From Leptotrichiaceae bacterium (GTDB lineage Bacteria > Fusobacteriota > Fusobacteriia > Fusobacteriales > Leptotrichiaceae): a DNA stretch of 14,855 nt. Location of the stretch: positions 1-14,855 of the forward strand of contig JAUNKI010000034.1 of assembly GCA_030532815.1 (NCBI GenBank), in the 5' to 3' direction. Positions 13,067 through 14,855 of the stretch are shown piece after piece. The number at the start of each line of letters is the position of its first letter. Position 1 is the first letter of the stretch. The position numbers and the translations under genes were made by a program. The notes under the pieces were generated by a model, which was given only the letters and a program-made list of their open reading frames with translations, ran no database searches and had not been told where the DNA came from.

Positions 13067-14848
13067 TTATAAATTTTCCTTTATGGAAAATGCTACTTTT
13101 TCAGGAACTATTTCAGTCAGTTCTTCCATAGTGGCATTTTTTATATTTCTTACTGTTCCGAATTTGCGTATAAGCTCCTTTTTCCTTTTTGGTCCTATTC
13201 CTTCTATATCATCCAATGCACTTTTTATATTTCTTTTACTTCTCAGTTTTCTGTGATAAGTTATTCCGAACCTGTGGGCTTCGTCTCTTAATCTTTGTAA
13301 AATTTTAAGAGTTTCATCATTTTTTTCAAAAATATATGGAATACTTTCATAACTTTTAAAAATCTCCTCTTCTTTTTTTGCAATACTTATCACATCGGTA
13401 TATTCCATTTTTCCCAATTTTTCCAGAACATCCACAGCTATTCCGAGCTGACCTTTTCCTCCGTCTATAAGAATTAAGTCGGGAAAATTTTCAGAAGGCA
13501 GCTTTGAATATCTCCTTGTCAATGCTTCTCTCATCATTAAAAAATCATCCGGAGTATCTTTTACAGTTATTTTAAAATGTCTGTATTCTTTCGGTTCAGG
13601 TTCTCCGTTTATTGCCACAGTCATTGCCGCAACGGCATCTTTTCCCTGAATATTTGAAATGTCAAAACATTCAATTCTGAATGGCTGCTCTTTTAATTGT
13701 AACTCGATTTTCAATTTTTGCAACCCTTCCTGAATAATTTTTTTCTGTCTGAAATGTTTTTCAACTTCTTCATTCAGGTTCAGATACCCCATTTCCAGAA
13801 GCTGCTGACGTCTGCTGTTTATTTTGGGAAAATGTAATTTAATTTCTTTTTTTCTTTCAATCTTAGCCCATTCTCTTATAAGATTTTCATTTTGAACATA
13901 TTTCACATCACATATTATATTTTTCGGTACGCTTCTCTTTTCATAGTATAAAGTTATAAGTCTCTCAAAGAGACTGTCTTCCTGACTTCTTTCAAGGGAA
14001 ATTTTTATATGATTTTTATTTATAACTTTTCCTTCTCTTATATTCAGTACACATAAAAATACAGTTTCCCCCGCTTCTTCAAATATAAATACATCTTCAT
14101 CTATTTCCTTACTATACTCTATAATTTGAGTTTGCAGCATTCTTTTCAGTGCCGTTATTTTTTCCCTTTCGGCAATGGCTCTTTCAAATTCCATATTTTC
14201 ACTGAAATTTTTCATTTTTTTCTCAAGATTATCAATTAATTCGTTTTGATGACCTTTCAGAAAATTTTTAAAATTTTCTATATCCTCATTGTATTCTTTT
14301 TCAATATTTTTATAAAGGCAAGGAGCTGTACATGTGTTCATATAATATTTAAGACACGGTTTTGTGACTTTTTCCATATTTCTGTTACAGTCTCTTACGG
14401 GAAATATTTTAAGCAGAGATTTAACCGCAAAAAAAATCCCCATAGGATAAGGTCCGAAATAATCGGCTTTCTCATCTAATTTTTTTGTACTTCTTACAAC
14501 TTCTATTTTGGGAAACTTTTCCTTTGTAAATTTTATGTACGGGTATGTTTTTTCATCTTTGAGTAAAATATTGTATTTGGGTCTGTTTTTTTTTATAAGA
14601 TTATTTTCCAGAATTAGAGCTTCCACTTCAGTTTTGCATATAAAAAATTCTATATCTGAAATATTTTTCACAAGTTCGGCTGTTTTCACATTATGAGAAC
14701 TTATATTTTTAAAATAGGACGAAACTCTGTTTTTAAGATTTTTGGCTTTTCCTACATATATAATTTTTCCTTTATTATTTTTCATCAGATAAACACCGGG
14801 ATTTTCCGGTATATTCTTATATTCCACAGGTGATTTTACTTTATCCAT
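13067..14848 (-). CDS. uvrC: Excinuclease ABC subunit C
   Basis: A 593-residue nuclease subunit of UvrABC nucleotide excision repair. It is recruited by UvrB at DNA damage and cuts on both sides of the lesion. Domains in order: a GIY-YIG nuclease (about 15-95) with GVY 18-20, YVG 31-33, Arg41 and catalytic Glu76 in TEVEALILE; four cysteines, Cys154, 165, 173 and 177, spaced as in the [4Fe-4S] site reported for UvrC; a UVR motif (about 203-238) that binds UvrB; an RNase H-like 5' nuclease with Asp396 (CFDISN), Asp462 (LILIDGGKGQL) and His525 (DEAHRFG); and C-terminal helix-hairpin-helices (from about 545). The length is normal. The start ATG 14846-14848 is 7 bp from the window edge, so its ribosome binding site cannot be checked, but MDKVKSP before the GIY domain fits the family. 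Confidence 0.97.
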   Translation of the reverse strand: MDKVKSPVEYKNIPENPGVYLMKNNKGKIIYVGKAKNLKNRVSSYFKNISSHNVKTAELVKNISDIEFFICKTEVEALILENNLIKKNRPKYNILLKDEKTYPYIKFTKEKFPKIEVVRSTKKLDEKADYFGPYPMGIFFAVKSLLKIFPVRDCNRNMEKVTKPCLKYYMNTCTAPCLYKNIEKEYNEDIENFKNFLKGHQNELIDNLEKKMKNFSENMEFERAIAEREKITALKRMLQTQIIEYSKEIDEDVFIFEEAGETVFLCVLNIREGKVINKNHIKISLERSQEDSLFERLITLYYEKRSVPKNIICDVKYVQNENLIREWAKIERKKEIKLHFPKINSRRQQLLEMGYLNLNEEVEKHFRQKKIIQEGLQKLKIELQLKEQPFRIECFDISNIQGKDAVAAMTVAINGEPEPKEYRHFKITVKDTPDDFLMMREALTRRYSKLPSENFPDLILIDGGKGQLGIAVDVLEKLGKMEYTDVISIAKKEEEIFKSYESIPYIFEKNDETLKILQRLRDEAHRFGITYHRKLRSKRNIKSALDDIEGIGPKRKKELIRKFGTVRNIKNATMEELTEIVPEKVAFSIKENL

Positions 14849-14855
14849 TTTTATC

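Noticed and set aside
13074..13090. Hairpin TTTTCC/GGAAAA at the uvrC end as a terminator
   Set aside because: Only 6 bp, starts within the coding region and lacks a T tract; too weak to claim.

Overview
The window is very AT-rich. Genes lie head-to-tail on the minus strand, with strong AGGAGG-type ribosome binding sites and long poly-A/T hairpins between genes. Protein style and base composition suggest a fermentative, host-associated bacterium of the Fusobacteriota, most likely Leptotrichia or a relative. That assignment is inferred from composition and gene content, not from a search.

In the minus-strand direction of transcription (right to left) the layout is: uvrC (13067-14848); a secreted protein of unknown function (11989-13008); a three-gene nucleoside ABC transporter block, ATPase then permease then permease, with overlapping ends (11925 down to 8479); the matching BMP/PnrA-type lipoprotein receptor, with its own promoter and terminator (7202-8248); pyrimidine-nucleoside phosphorylase pdp (5801-7105); deoxyribose-phosphate aldolase deoC (4556-5221); a 5'-truncated Fic gene remnant (3990-4538); and phosphopentomutase deoB (2771-3946). 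After a 610-bp non-coding stretch full of inverted repeats come a Nudix hydrolase, a GNAT acetyltransferase and the start of a VWA-domain lipoprotein that runs off the left edge.

The centre of the window is one pathway. The receptor and ABC transporter import nucleosides. Pdp splits pyrimidine nucleosides into base and (deoxy)ribose-1-phosphate, DeoB converts that to the 5-phosphate, and DeoC cleaves deoxyribose-5-phosphate to acetaldehyde and glyceraldehyde-3-phosphate. Nucleosides can thus feed both base salvage and carbon and energy supply.

The most interesting object is a small plus-strand locus at about 5290-5570, between pdp and deoC. It has a 33-codon ORF for a hydrophobic peptide with a basic tail, behind a strong ribosome binding site partly locked in a 5' hairpin. 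A perfect bidirectional terminator follows. A near-consensus minus-strand promoter then drives a roughly 67-nt convergent RNA. A near-identical direct repeat covers the toxin start region and recurs inside the small-RNA region. This reproduces the architecture of Fst/par-type type I toxin-antitoxin loci and is my main candidate for an undescribed system.
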